In this document: piece by piece, positions 52,567 through 60,628 of the stretch
How the letters are laid out: every line of letters starts with the position of its first letter
Numbering within the stretch: position 1 is the stretch's first letter
Assembly: GCA_024680915.1 (NCBI GenBank)
Contig: JAILBN010000029.1
Span: 1 to 63,182, forward strand
Direction: 5' to 3'
DNA length: 63,182 bases
Source: Treponemataceae bacterium
GTDB taxonomy: Bacteria > Spirochaetota > Spirochaetia > Treponematales > Treponemataceae
Notes under the pieces: model-generated
Told to the model about the DNA's origin: nothing
Database searches by the model: none
The model's input: only the letters and a program-made list of their open reading frames with translations
Program-made: the position numbers and the translations under genes

Positions 52567-54673
52567 GCAGCAGCTCCCTCACTTTAGCTGTCAGACTCTC
52601 ACGTTCAAAATCAGACTTGACTATATAGCCCTGGCCCCCGAGATTCTTCACCCGGTCAAGGGTGTCGCTCTCGAAGACGGAGGAAACCATAATAACTGGA
52701 ATGTCCTTAAGCTCCTCCTTGTGGCGCATGTTATGAAGAAGAACGAAACCGTCCATCCTGGGCATTTTTACGTCTGTCACCACAAGATCAAACTTGTGCT
52801 GCTTCATTTTCTCAAGGGCGTCTATTCCGTCCACAGCGGTGGCAACATTGTAATTCTCTGCCTCCAGGATAATCTGCTCTATATGACGGGTAGCATGGGA
52901 ATCGTCCACCACAAGTATCGAATGGATTTTCGGCATCTTGTGAACTTCAAGATTCTTCGCGTCGTATACGTTTATAACCTTGAAGCGCTTCATAGTATCG
53001 GGAATATTCAGGACAGGGATTATCCTGTAATTATCATCGAAGACGACACCCTGCAGGGCATTGAAATCCTTCAGGAGCGGAGGAACAGGCTTTATCACCA
53101 CAGTGCCATAATGCAGGACCTTGTCCACTATGACGCTGATTTTACGGTTCAAGTACTCAAGTACTACAACCGAGAATTCCTTCCTTAGATTAGTGTTTTT
53201 CGCGGAATTCGGATTGATTATGTCGAAGTCAAAAACCGGGATAAGCTCATTGTGAACATTAAGGACAGGTCCATGCTGCAGCTGAAGGAAATCGTCTTTT
53301 TCTACGGTGATTATCTCCTTGATGTAGTGGGACAGAATAAGATATGAATTGTCCGACACTGAGACAAAAAGTCCGTCCTGGGTCGCAAGGGAAGCCGGCA
53401 GAGAAAGCTCGAAGGTAGTTCCTTTGTCAAGCTCGGAATAAACAGAAATCTTTCCCTTAAGCTTGTCCATTTCTGTCCGGACCACATCAAGTCCTATTCC
53501 TCGTCCCGAAAGCTCAGTCTGAACATCCTTAGTAGAGAAACCTGAGACAAAAATATACTGCAGGAGCTCGTTCTTATCCGCATTCATTATCTCATTTATA
53601 CGTTCGGGGAAAAGCTTAAAGGCCTTGGTCCTTATTTTCTCATAATCTATTCCGTGACCGTCATCCTTTACGGTCACGAAAATTCTGTTGGAGACCTGGC
53701 TTACAGAGACAGAGATCCTGCCCTTCTCAGGTTTCCCCAGCTTTGCTCTCACGTCAGGAGCTTCTATACCATGATCAATGGAGTTGCGGACAAGATGGAC
53801 AAGTATGGCAGGAAGCTTCTCAAGGATGAACTTATCTATCGTTATTTCTGACTGGGGGATATCGAACTCAATGTTCTTGCCGTTCTTCAAGGCCTCTGAG
53901 ACCACAGAGCGGCGGATGGGGCGAAGTATCATATCAAAGGGGAGCATCCTAAGCGAGATAATACTTTTTTGAATATCCACACTTTGTTTTTCCAGAACAG
54001 AGATATTCTCGGAAAGCTCCTGATAAGCCTGGAATTCTGATGAATTCCCGCTCTTCTTCAAGAACTCGATCTCTTTCCTTAGCTTAATCTGCCGCATTAT
54101 AAGCTTGTCCAGGGACTGAAGTATGGAGTCCACCTCAGAAATCTGTATTTTTATAGTCTGGGTGTCATGGAAAAGATCTGAAGATTCCGAGGAAGCATCC
54201 TCACTTGGTGACGATGCATCACCTTCTGCCTGCTCCCTATCAGCATTTGTCACACCTTTCGATAGGAAATCGGTGGTAAAATCCTCATCCTCCATAACCT
54301 TGTCGATATTTTTTATAATCTCATCATACTCCTGAAAATTTCCGTCAGAGCCATTCTCAATTTCATCTATTACTTTGTTCAGCACAGTCAGGACACCCAG
54401 CAAAAGCTGTATGACCTTATTAGAGATTTCCATCTGATTGCCCTGGATATTCTTGAATATGTTCTCCAGATTGTTCATCACCTTCTCTATCTGGTTGTAA
54501 TCCATCATCCTGGAAGAGCCTTTCAGCGTATGAAGAAGGCGGAGGATCTCCTCAAGATAGCCGAAATTCCTTTTTTCCTTTATCGCCAGAACCGCAATAT
54601 CATCTAAAGAATCCAGAATTTCACGGGCTTCTACAATGTAATCTGTTATGAACATGGACTTATCAAGATTCAT
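52559..54673 (-). CDS. cheA: CheA histidine kinase with C-terminal receiver domain
   Basis: 704 residues: P1 phosphotransfer domain (phospho-acceptor H48 in LLHTLKGSSRM), a linker with no obvious P2, P3 dimerisation helices (~175-255), P4 ATPase (HLVRNSIDHGIEAPD, VKDDGHGIDYEKI, SGRGIGLDVV), P5 CheW-like domain (~435-575) and a fused receiver (~580-704, phospho-acceptor D634 in VVTDVKMPRMDG, K686). A receiver-tailed CheA without P2 is typical of alternative chemosensory systems such as FrzE, rather than flagellar CheA. The ATG directly follows the cheR stop, with AGGAGG. The receiver may act as phosphate sink or pass phosphate on to the cyclase (inference). Confidence 0.94.
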   Translation of the reverse strand: MNLDKSMFITDYIVEAREILDSLDDIAVLAIKEKRNFGYLEEILRLLHTLKGSSRMMDYNQIEKVMNNLENIFKNIQGNQMEISNKVIQLLLGVLTVLNKVIDEIENGSDGNFQEYDEIIKNIDKVMEDEDFTTDFLSKGVTNADREQAEGDASSPSEDASSESSDLFHDTQTIKIQISEVDSILQSLDKLIMRQIKLRKEIEFLKKSGNSSEFQAYQELSENISVLEKQSVDIQKSIISLRMLPFDMILRPIRRSVVSEALKNGKNIEFDIPQSEITIDKFILEKLPAILVHLVRNSIDHGIEAPDVRAKLGKPEKGRISVSVSQVSNRIFVTVKDDGHGIDYEKIRTKAFKLFPERINEIMNADKNELLQYIFVSGFSTKDVQTELSGRGIGLDVVRTEMDKLKGKISVYSELDKGTTFELSLPASLATQDGLFVSVSDNSYLILSHYIKEIITVEKDDFLQLQHGPVLNVHNELIPVFDFDIINPNSAKNTNLRKEFSVVVLEYLNRKISVIVDKVLHYGTVVIKPVPPLLKDFNALQGVVFDDNYRIIPVLNIPDTMKRFKVINVYDAKNLEVHKMPKIHSILVVDDSHATRHIEQIILEAENYNVATAVDGIDALEKMKQHKFDLVVTDVKMPRMDGFVLLHNMRHKEELKDIPVIMVSSVFESDTLDRVKNLGGQGYIVKSDFERESLTAKVRELLHE

Positions 54674-56122
54674 CTACTGCCTCCTGGTATTATTGGAAAA
54701 AGTTTCGCACAAAGAATGAATATAAGACGGACTGAAAGAATCCAAGGTGAAATCGTACAAGTTTTTTTTCTCCGGTTCTTCCAGCAATTTCTTGCATTTT
54801 GAGAAGCAGACAAGAGCCTGTTCTTCTTTGGCCAGATCGCGAAGAATCATACCATGATAAAAGAATGCCGGCCAAAAATCAGGAGACAGGGTTTCCGCCG
54901 AGGAGAAAAAGGTCTCCGCCGCCGCCCTGTTGTCCGCATGATATTCGATATAGCCCTGCAAAAAGAAGGAATACTTTTTGTAGTTCGCTCCACTTACAGC
55001 CCGGGCAATTGTCCTTGCCTTAGTGAAATTTCCCCTATTGATTTCCTCGCATATATCCTCGAAGGTTTTCTTTATATCAGATTCAGTATCTTTTTCAGAA
55101 GCCTCAGCTGAATCAGTCTTTTTCCAGGAATCTCTCAAGTATTCAGACTCAGCCGGCCTTTCGTATCTCTCTTTATCATCCTGCTTGAGATTCCGGGCTT
55201 TCTCAACCTCCCGGCGCAGATTCTCCTTCTTTATTTTTTCCTGCTTCTGCTTGTCTTCCTCGATTCTTTTTTGTGTACGCCTTTCTCCTTCAGAAACTTT
55301 TTCCCCGCCAGTCCAGCCTTTGATAAAGAAGTACACCTGCTCCCAGTTCCTTTTATGAAGGTTTTGCGGAATAATCGTACTGTCTATAGAACCAATCTCG
55401 TTCATGGAAAAGAAAAGATAACCGCCGTTCTTAAGCCTGTCCTCTATTTTTTCAGTGACAAGTATTCTTGTTTTTTTATCAAAATAGATGAAGACGTTCC
55501 TCATGAAGATGACGTCCATATTATCGAAAAAGGGAAAATTCGTATCCTGAATAAGATTGAACTTGAAGATATTAATGTGGCTTAGAAAATCACGATCAAA
55601 GATTATTTGAGTCTCGGTCCTTTTGGAATATGGCTCCAAAAGCTCGTGGTACTTCTGTCCGTCCTTACGCAGTGAGAACAAGGACCACCTTCCCTCCCGC
55701 AAGGTCTCCAGGGCGTTATCGTCAATATCAGAGGCGTAAAGAGTAAGGTTCACCCCCATAGAAAGAGCCAGAGCCAGGATAGAGACAGGCTCCTCACCTG
55801 TAGAGCAGCAGCAGGTCCATATGGACAGATTCTTTCCTACGAACTTGGGGAAAAGCTGATTTTTCAAAAAGTCGAACTGCTTTTCCTCCCGGAAAAAGTA
55901 AGTCTCGTTTACCGTCACAAGGTTTATTACCTCATCCAGCTCCTCACTGCCGGGACTCAGGTCCTCGCAATATTGGGCAGGACTGATTCCCCTTGACGCG
56001 GCTTTTTTTTTCAAAAAAGAGACAAGAGACGGAATCTGGGATTTTGCGACAGATATACCGGAGAAAGAGAGGATTTTTGAGCTGATCTGGCCGATAACAT
56101 CATCTATCTCATCGGTTCTCAT
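54674..56122 (-). CDS. cheR: CheR receptor methyltransferase with C-terminal TPR
   Basis: 482 residues. It methylates glutamates of receptors using SAM. The N-terminal helical domain (~1-75) and SAM domain (~80-270) show ETYFFREEKQFDFL, WTCCCSTGEEPVSILALAL (SAM loop), LYASDIDDNALE and VIFMRNVFIYFDKKT. A charged, low-complexity stretch (~275-360, many K/E/R) is followed by a TPR-like helical region (~385-460). The ATG at 56122 overlaps the cheB stop (ATGA); an upstream extension to 56197 lies inside cheB and is ignored. Confidence 0.92.
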   Translation of the reverse strand: MRTDEIDDVIGQISSKILSFSGISVAKSQIPSLVSFLKKKAASRGISPAQYCEDLSPGSEELDEVINLVTVNETYFFREEKQFDFLKNQLFPKFVGKNLSIWTCCCSTGEEPVSILALALSMGVNLTLYASDIDDNALETLREGRWSLFSLRKDGQKYHELLEPYSKRTETQIIFDRDFLSHINIFKFNLIQDTNFPFFDNMDVIFMRNVFIYFDKKTRILVTEKIEDRLKNGGYLFFSMNEIGSIDSTIIPQNLHKRNWEQVYFFIKGWTGGEKVSEGERRTQKRIEEDKQKQEKIKKENLRREVEKARNLKQDDKERYERPAESEYLRDSWKKTDSAEASEKDTESDIKKTFEDICEEINRGNFTKARTIARAVSGANYKKYSFFLQGYIEYHADNRAAAETFFSSAETLSPDFWPAFFYHGMILRDLAKEEQALVCFSKCKKLLEEPEKKNLYDFTLDSFSPSYIHSLCETFSNNTRRQ

Positions 56123-57204
56123 GCGATATTCCCCCTTCTTCTTCCCACAAGGCTCCATAATCTTTCCGCTATCTGTCCGAGGGGGAGCTCCTCGCATACG
56201 CTGCCGTTCTCCACAGCGGCTTTCGGCATTCCGTAAATAACGCTGGACTCCTCATCCTGGGCTATTGTGTAGGCGCCCAGCTTCTTAAGACGCAGGCATT
56301 CCTTGGCTCCGTCGCTTCCCATTCCTGTAAGGATAACCGCTATGCAGTTACCGCCCATGATATTTGCGGCACTCTCGAACATCTTATCGACAGCGGGTCT
56401 CAGGAAATTCACAGGAGCCTCATAATTCAAGGAGATATCGAAACCGCCCTCCATATCCGGGTCAAAAGTAAGATGGGCATCAGAAGGAGCAAAATAAACG
56501 TGACCCGCGAGAGGTTTTTTATGATCCTCGGCAAGATGGACAGGAAGGGAGGTTTCTTTTCCCAGCCACATTATAAGGTTTTTGTCAAAAAACGAGTCGA
56601 TATGCTGGGTTATGAATATGGGCAGAGGGAAGCCTGGTCCTATCCCCTTCAAAAGCTTTTGTATGGCAGCAGGACCTCCTGTGGAAACTCCCACAAGTAC
56701 AGCCATGAAATTCCTCTTCGCATAGTCTTTCGATACATCCTTCAAAAAGGTGGAGATGCTTCCATCAGCGCTTATTGTCTGCGATACAGAGGAGTTTGCC
56801 CCAAGATGGTTGTTGAAAAGCACGTCGGATTTCACATCGTAGACCTGCTGCTCCAAATAGAAGGCGTACTCCTCTTCCTTGCGGGCAGAGAAATTCATAA
56901 AGTCCGGCATCTCTATGAAGCGGATATTCTTTACGGCAGGAAGGGCTTTTGCCTTTTTACTGTAAAAGAAAATCGAAGGAATATTAGCGGGAATATAAAA
57001 ATCGATGAGAGCCTTTTCTTCTCCATTCTCAAAAAGATCATTCCCTGCGATTATGAAGTCGGGATTAAGACTTGCCATTGAATCCTTCAGCTCAGGAAAA
57101 GAAACAGCCTCCCCAATCCATTTAAGTTTTCTTGTTTTTACTATTATTTCTTTTAATACAGAGCGAACCACTGCCGAAGAATCGGCGACAAAAATCCTGA
57201 TCAT
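56119..57204 (-). CDS. cheB: CheB receptor methylesterase with degenerate receiver
   Basis: 361 residues. The C-terminal methylesterase (~165-355) keeps its triad: S174 (VGVSTGGPAA), H201 (ITQHID) and D298 (TGMGSDGA). The N-terminal receiver-like domain (~1-115) begins properly (IRIFVADSSAVVRSVL), but where the phospho-acceptor Asp is expected the sequence reads IIAGND, giving Gly54; D56 is two residues too late. It may not be activated by phosphorylation. It removes methyl groups from the cluster's receptors. Overlaps the CheW-like gene (ATGA) and cheR. Confidence 0.9.
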   Translation of the reverse strand: MIRIFVADSSAVVRSVLKEIIVKTRKLKWIGEAVSFPELKDSMASLNPDFIIAGNDLFENGEEKALIDFYIPANIPSIFFYSKKAKALPAVKNIRFIEMPDFMNFSARKEEEYAFYLEQQVYDVKSDVLFNNHLGANSSVSQTISADGSISTFLKDVSKDYAKRNFMAVLVGVSTGGPAAIQKLLKGIGPGFPLPIFITQHIDSFFDKNLIMWLGKETSLPVHLAEDHKKPLAGHVYFAPSDAHLTFDPDMEGGFDISLNYEAPVNFLRPAVDKMFESAANIMGGNCIAVILTGMGSDGAKECLRLKKLGAYTIAQDEESSVIYGMPKAAVENGSVCEELPLGQIAERLWSLVGRRRGNIA

Positions 57205-57632
57205 AAAGACACCGGTGAGCTAGAAAGCACACATTCCATAATTTTTTTTATATCGATCAAATATTTGATCCTTTTATTCTCGAAAAGACAAGCAAGCAGC
57301 CCATTTTTTTTCAGACGCTCGGCATAAAGCTCCGGAAACAGAGAAAAATCATTGAGACTAATGGAGCAGACCTTACATTCCTGGGCTGTCACCACAGAAA
57401 GAGGCATATCATCCTCCCCTTTCAGCATTATCATAGTCTTTACATTGGCTTCCCGAGGTAATTGAGCGAAAATTGCCGCAATCTCATCAAAATCAAAAAT
57501 CCCTGAAGTCTCGTCATGAAGCATACTACTATCCAGGTCGCTTATACTTACCGCTGAAATAACGTATTCACCTGGAATAAGGAAATCAATTTTTGGATAG
57601 GAAATACAAATGAAGTTTTCAGATCGATGCAA
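57201..57632 (-). CDS. Second CheW-like coupling protein
   Basis: 143 residues, a divergent CheW fold: SENFICISYPKIDFLIPGEYVISAV at the start and YLIDIKKIMECVL at the end are its clearest elements. It may couple receptors to CheA or regulate that coupling. The start is TTG at 57632, inferred because no ATG or GTG precedes the fold, AGGA lies about nine bases upstream, and the frame overlaps the cheW stop by 14 bases. The end overlaps cheB. Confidence 0.72.
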   Translation of the reverse strand: MHRSENFICISYPKIDFLIPGEYVISAVSISDLDSSMLHDETSGIFDFDEIAAIFAQLPREANVKTMIMLKGEDDMPLSVVTAQECKVCSISLNDFSLFPELYAERLKKNGLLACLFENKRIKYLIDIKKIMECVLSSSPVSL

Positions 57633-58125
57633 TTTCTTTTCCTACTTTTTCAATGACAGCCTGCACTTTCAGTACCCAGACATCCTGACCTTCTACCTTG
57701 AGAGTTCCCTCATAGAATTCCGAGGTCTCTGCTTCCGAGAAACGGATTACAGCATTTTCAGACGCGGTGAAGAATTCCTTCACATCGGTGATTCTGAAGC
57801 AAGTGTGGCTTTCATCATTAAGCACGATAAAAAGGAATGATTTTTGAGATTCTTTTCCCTCCAAGTCAGCAGGATCAATTACGACATAAGGATCACCGTA
57901 GCGGTTCAAAACCCCGTTTATATAGGAAGGAAGGAAAGGAAGAGGGAAAACAGAGGCATCCCGGAGAATTTCTTTTACGTCTCCGGAGGGAATCGCATAC
58001 AGATTTTTTCCATCTGTCTGATTTCCGATTGTAAAAATAAGCCAAGTAGCCTTTTTTTCAATCTGCTGGCTTTCTTTTTTCTCGTGCGCATCACTTTTTA
58101 TTAATGAGATAATCTCTTCTGACAT
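57619..58125 (-). CDS. cheW: CheW coupling protein
   Basis: 168 residues. CheW-like SH3-type domain (~28-160): WLIFTIGNQTDGKNLYAIPS, EILRDASVFPLPFLPSYINGVLNRYGDPYVVIDP (standard CheW core) and VWVLKVQAVIEKV at the end. It links receptors to CheA. First gene of the che-cyclase-receptor cluster. The ATG lies eight bases behind a TATAAT box with no ribosome site, so the operon's mRNA is predicted to be leaderless or nearly so. Confidence 0.9.
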   Translation of the reverse strand: MSEEIISLIKSDAHEKKESQQIEKKATWLIFTIGNQTDGKNLYAIPSGDVKEILRDASVFPLPFLPSYINGVLNRYGDPYVVIDPADLEGKESQKSFLFIVLNDESHTCFRITDVKEFFTASENAVIRFSEAETSEFYEGTLKVEGQDVWVLKVQAVIEKVGKEIASI

Positions 58126-58133
58126 GATAAGTA

Positions 58134-58162
58134 ATTATAATGGCAACATAAAGAATCAGCAA
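58134..58162 (-). promoter_or_regulatory. Promoter of the che-cyclase operon, abutting the start codon
   Basis: TTGCTG (58157-58162 on -) and TATAAT (58134-58139) are 17 bases apart. Eight bases follow before the cheW ATG, with no ribosome site. Predicted leaderless transcript. Confidence 0.65.
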
Positions 58163-58198
58163 GCAAAAAACAGCCTAAAAAAGGAGAGTCAACACTCA

Positions 58199-58227
58199 TT
58201 GACTTTTTTCCCGATGACTTGTAAAAT
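58199..58227 (+). promoter_or_regulatory. Promoter of tRNA-Arg
   Basis: TTGACT (58199-58204) and TAAAAT (58222-58227) are 17 bases apart; the tRNA begins 13 bases downstream of the -10 box. Confidence 0.75.
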
Positions 58228-58240
58228 CGCATATATTCAC

Positions 58241-58314
58241 GGGTTCATAGCTCATCTGGATAGAGCAACTGCCTTCTAAGCAGTAGGTAGGGGGTTCGAG
58301 TCCCTCTGGACCCG
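58241..58314 (+). tRNA. tRNA-Arg (anticodon TCT)
   Basis: A 74-base cloverleaf: acceptor GGGTTCA/TGGACCC, D-stem GCTC/GAGC, anticodon stem ACTGC/GCAGT with loop CTTCTAA, T-arm GGGGG-TTCGAGT-CCCTC, discriminator G. CCA is not encoded. It is flanked by its own promoter and terminator. Confidence 0.97.
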
Positions 58315-58320
58315 CTTTTT

Positions 58321-58346
58321 ACGCACATTTATGTGCGTTTTTTTTT
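58321..58346 (+). terminator. Intrinsic terminator of tRNA-Arg
   Basis: ACGCACAT and ATGTGCGT pair with a two-base loop and are followed by a run of nine T. Confidence 0.92.
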
Positions 58347-58402
58347 GTCCTTTCAAGAAATACGCTTCCTGCAAGGGCTCGAGCAAAAAAAAACAGAGGG
58401 AA

Positions 58403-59938
58403 TCAGCGCTCAACCCCGTCAATCACAAAAGTAGTGACAGAATAAGGCACAAGAGTCACTTTCATATTTCCCTCTGAGACTGGCTCATCAGGAAGATAAG
58501 CCCAGTTCTCCCCAGAAGCCATGGAACCGGAGGTCCTGATGACCTCAGCCCTGTCACCTGTCTTTCTGAAGGCAGACAAGTCAAGCAGGCAAGGTAATTC
58601 TTCATCACCATCGTTCACAGCGACTATGACAAGACGCTTCTTTCCCCCATCATAGGCTGCCAAAGTTTTTTCCGAAGACCCAATTATGGTGGAGCCTGGA
58701 CGGATGAACTTAGAGAACTGTCCGAAAGCATAGTATTTTTTCGTAAGGATGATTTCCTGGGTATCGTGGTCACAGACAGCGCAGCCCCAGTAACCGCGAG
58801 AAAGATCAGGCATGCCGGAGTCTTTTTTCCCGTTCAGGCCGGCGGCAGATACGTGATTATCTATCACCTGCCAGGTTATCCAGGCAGAGGGCATCATCTG
58901 ATTCATATCCTCAAGAATCCTGTCAGCGAACCAAAGAGCAGCCCCCATCTCACCTGACTTACGCCCCACAGTATCGCCGCCGTCCACCTCGCTCATCCAG
59001 AGGTTTTTCCCCTCTTTCACAGCAAGCTCCATAAGTTCCTTGCGCTTGCTTCCCTGATAGGAGTGGGTGTCTATACGCTCCAGCATGCTTTTGGCCTCGT
59101 CTGTAAGCATGTTATAGCTGATGCGGGCAGTATCGATACTGGTCTCGTCCGAGCCGCAAAGAATCACATCAGAAAGGCCGTATCTCTCAAGGCTTCGGGC
59201 CTGGGCCACCAGCATTTTGGACTGACTGGTGCCGATGTCGAAATGACAGCCTTCCTGTTTCCAGCTGAGAGCTCCCCAATAATCCGACGAAGGCTCATTC
59301 ATAGGAGAAAGGCTCTGGAAGCTTATACCCTCCACATCCCTATAATGCTTGACCACCTCTGAAAGATAGTCCGCGAAGGCATCATACATATCCTTCCTAA
59401 GATTATCCTTGCTTTTTATCACAGCACCAGAAGAGCAGCCACTGTTGGTCATAAAATAAGGAGGGGAGTTGGAGAAAGCCTCCACTATCACATCCTGGCC
59501 GCAAGCCTCAATGGCTTTTTTCATCACATTCCTCTGGTCAGCATCCCGGGTCCAGTCATAGACAAGAGAGTCTCCTTCATAGACAAGAAAACCTGGAATT
59601 TCCGAATCCGTTCTGGTTATGTGATTATGGGTAGGATCATCACCTCCGCCTATATTATAGCGGATGATATTCAAGCCCAGGCCTTCCTCAGAATAGAAAA
59701 GCTCCGCAGCCTTCTGGGCCAGCAGATCTGAATAACCTATACGATTAGCCCACCAGCAGAAGCTTGTGCCCCAGCCCTGGAACTCACCCCTATTGAAGGG
59801 AGAAGAAAGCTCTGGATCAATAAAGACTTCCATGACACCATCCTCATTCAGATGAGTATAATTACGCTCCGTATTACAGGAGACTAAAGCCACCGCGGCA
59901 AATACACTCAGAAAAAAAAGCAGAAATCTTATTTTCAT
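58403..59938 (-). CDS. Glycoside hydrolase family 30 lipoprotein
   Basis: 511 residues. A lipobox (ALVSC, Cys21) follows a hydrophobic signal, so it is a lipoprotein of the outer or inner membrane. The TIM barrel of GH30 begins with FQGWGTSFCWWANRIGY and NIIRYNIGGGDDPTHNH. The acid/base Glu is in LSPMNEPSSDYWG and the nucleophile Glu in LWMSEVDGG. A beta-sandwich closes the protein. The GTSxxWWA start fits the branch that includes endo-beta-1,6-galactanases and related enzymes (inference). It probably attacks plant or mucin-type polysaccharides for the cell. It is 15 bases downstream of the PII gene, with no clear ribosome site. Confidence 0.85.
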   Translation of the reverse strand: MKIRFLLFFLSVFAAVALVSCNTERNYTHLNEDGVMEVFIDPELSSPFNRGEFQGWGTSFCWWANRIGYSDLLAQKAAELFYSEEGLGLNIIRYNIGGGDDPTHNHITRTDSEIPGFLVYEGDSLVYDWTRDADQRNVMKKAIEACGQDVIVEAFSNSPPYFMTNSGCSSGAVIKSKDNLRKDMYDAFADYLSEVVKHYRDVEGISFQSLSPMNEPSSDYWGALSWKQEGCHFDIGTSQSKMLVAQARSLERYGLSDVILCGSDETSIDTARISYNMLTDEAKSMLERIDTHSYQGSKRKELMELAVKEGKNLWMSEVDGGDTVGRKSGEMGAALWFADRILEDMNQMMPSAWITWQVIDNHVSAAGLNGKKDSGMPDLSRGYWGCAVCDHDTQEIILTKKYYAFGQFSKFIRPGSTIIGSSEKTLAAYDGGKKRLVIVAVNDGDEELPCLLDLSAFRKTGDRAEVIRTSGSMASGENWAYLPDEPVSEGNMKVTLVPYSVTTFVIDGVER

Positions 59939-59953
59939 AATAGCCAGGACCCC

Positions 59954-60628
59954 TTATTTTCCAAGCAGAGAGAAGCTTTTCACCTCGCTGCTGAAAATGA
60001 TTCCACTTCCAGCCTTCTCAAAACAGGGCAAAGCCTTCACAGCGGAAAGAACATCATTCTTTTTGTCAGAAGGGACCAGAATCAGGAGCATTTCCTTCTC
60101 AGGAACAATCTCCATGCCGAAGAACTTCTCGTCTCCCTCCTTAGCCGTCCCCCTGGCAGACAGGATTGTTCCTCCGCCGGCCCCAGCCTTTCTGGCAGCC
60201 GCCATAGCATCCTCCGCATAGCCTTTGTTTACTATTATGTTTATCATCTCATAGGAATCTGTATTCTTGATATCAGCCATATTGTCATCTCCTGAATTAA
60301 TTATTTTTTGAGGCTTTTCATCGGAATCTGCAACTTCTCCGCTCCTGATGAATGAAGGAACAGCCATGGAGAAGACCACTCCGAAATGCTTTTTCTCAGC
60401 CACGGCCTTCTTTATGGCAGAGATAACCTCCGCCGAGATTTTCTCATCCACCACGGTAAGGACTATCTCTTTAGAAGTGTCACCCAGGCCCAGAAGCTGT
60501 ATTATGGCATTGGAAGCTGTTCCTCTGCCTAAAAGCACGGAAGCTCCTGCTGCCCCGGAGCTGTTGGCAACAGTAGTGATAAGACCCGCAGAATTCTGAG
60601 GAATAACAGAAACAATAAGTCTATGCAT
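59954..60628 (-). CDS. Tandem PII-like signalling protein
   Basis: 224 residues made of two PII-like ferredoxin-fold halves: ~1-100 (LIVSVIPQNSAGLITTVANSSGAAGASVLLGRG) and ~125-224 (MINIIVNKGYAEDAMAAARKAGAGGGTILSARG). The shared GAxGxxxLxxRG turn is the PII signature. The tyrosine of the classic uridylylated T-loop is not obvious. It is coupled to the upstream DUF1538 membrane protein by an eight-base overlap, so it most likely binds and regulates that protein in response to a small ligand (inference). Confidence 0.8.
   Translation of the reverse strand: MHRLIVSVIPQNSAGLITTVANSSGAAGASVLLGRGTASNAIIQLLGLGDTSKEIVLTVVDEKISAEVISAIKKAVAEKKHFGVVFSMAVPSFIRSGEVADSDEKPQKIINSGDDNMADIKNTDSYEMINIIVNKGYAEDAMAAARKAGAGGGTILSARGTAKEGDEKFFGMEIVPEKEMLLILVPSDKKNDVLSAVKALPCFEKAGSGIIFSSEVKSFSLLGK

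Noticed and set aside
56123-56197. Longer CheR start
   Set aside because: It lies inside cheB in another frame, and the ATG at 56122 has the usual ATGA overlap and a purine-rich ribosome site.
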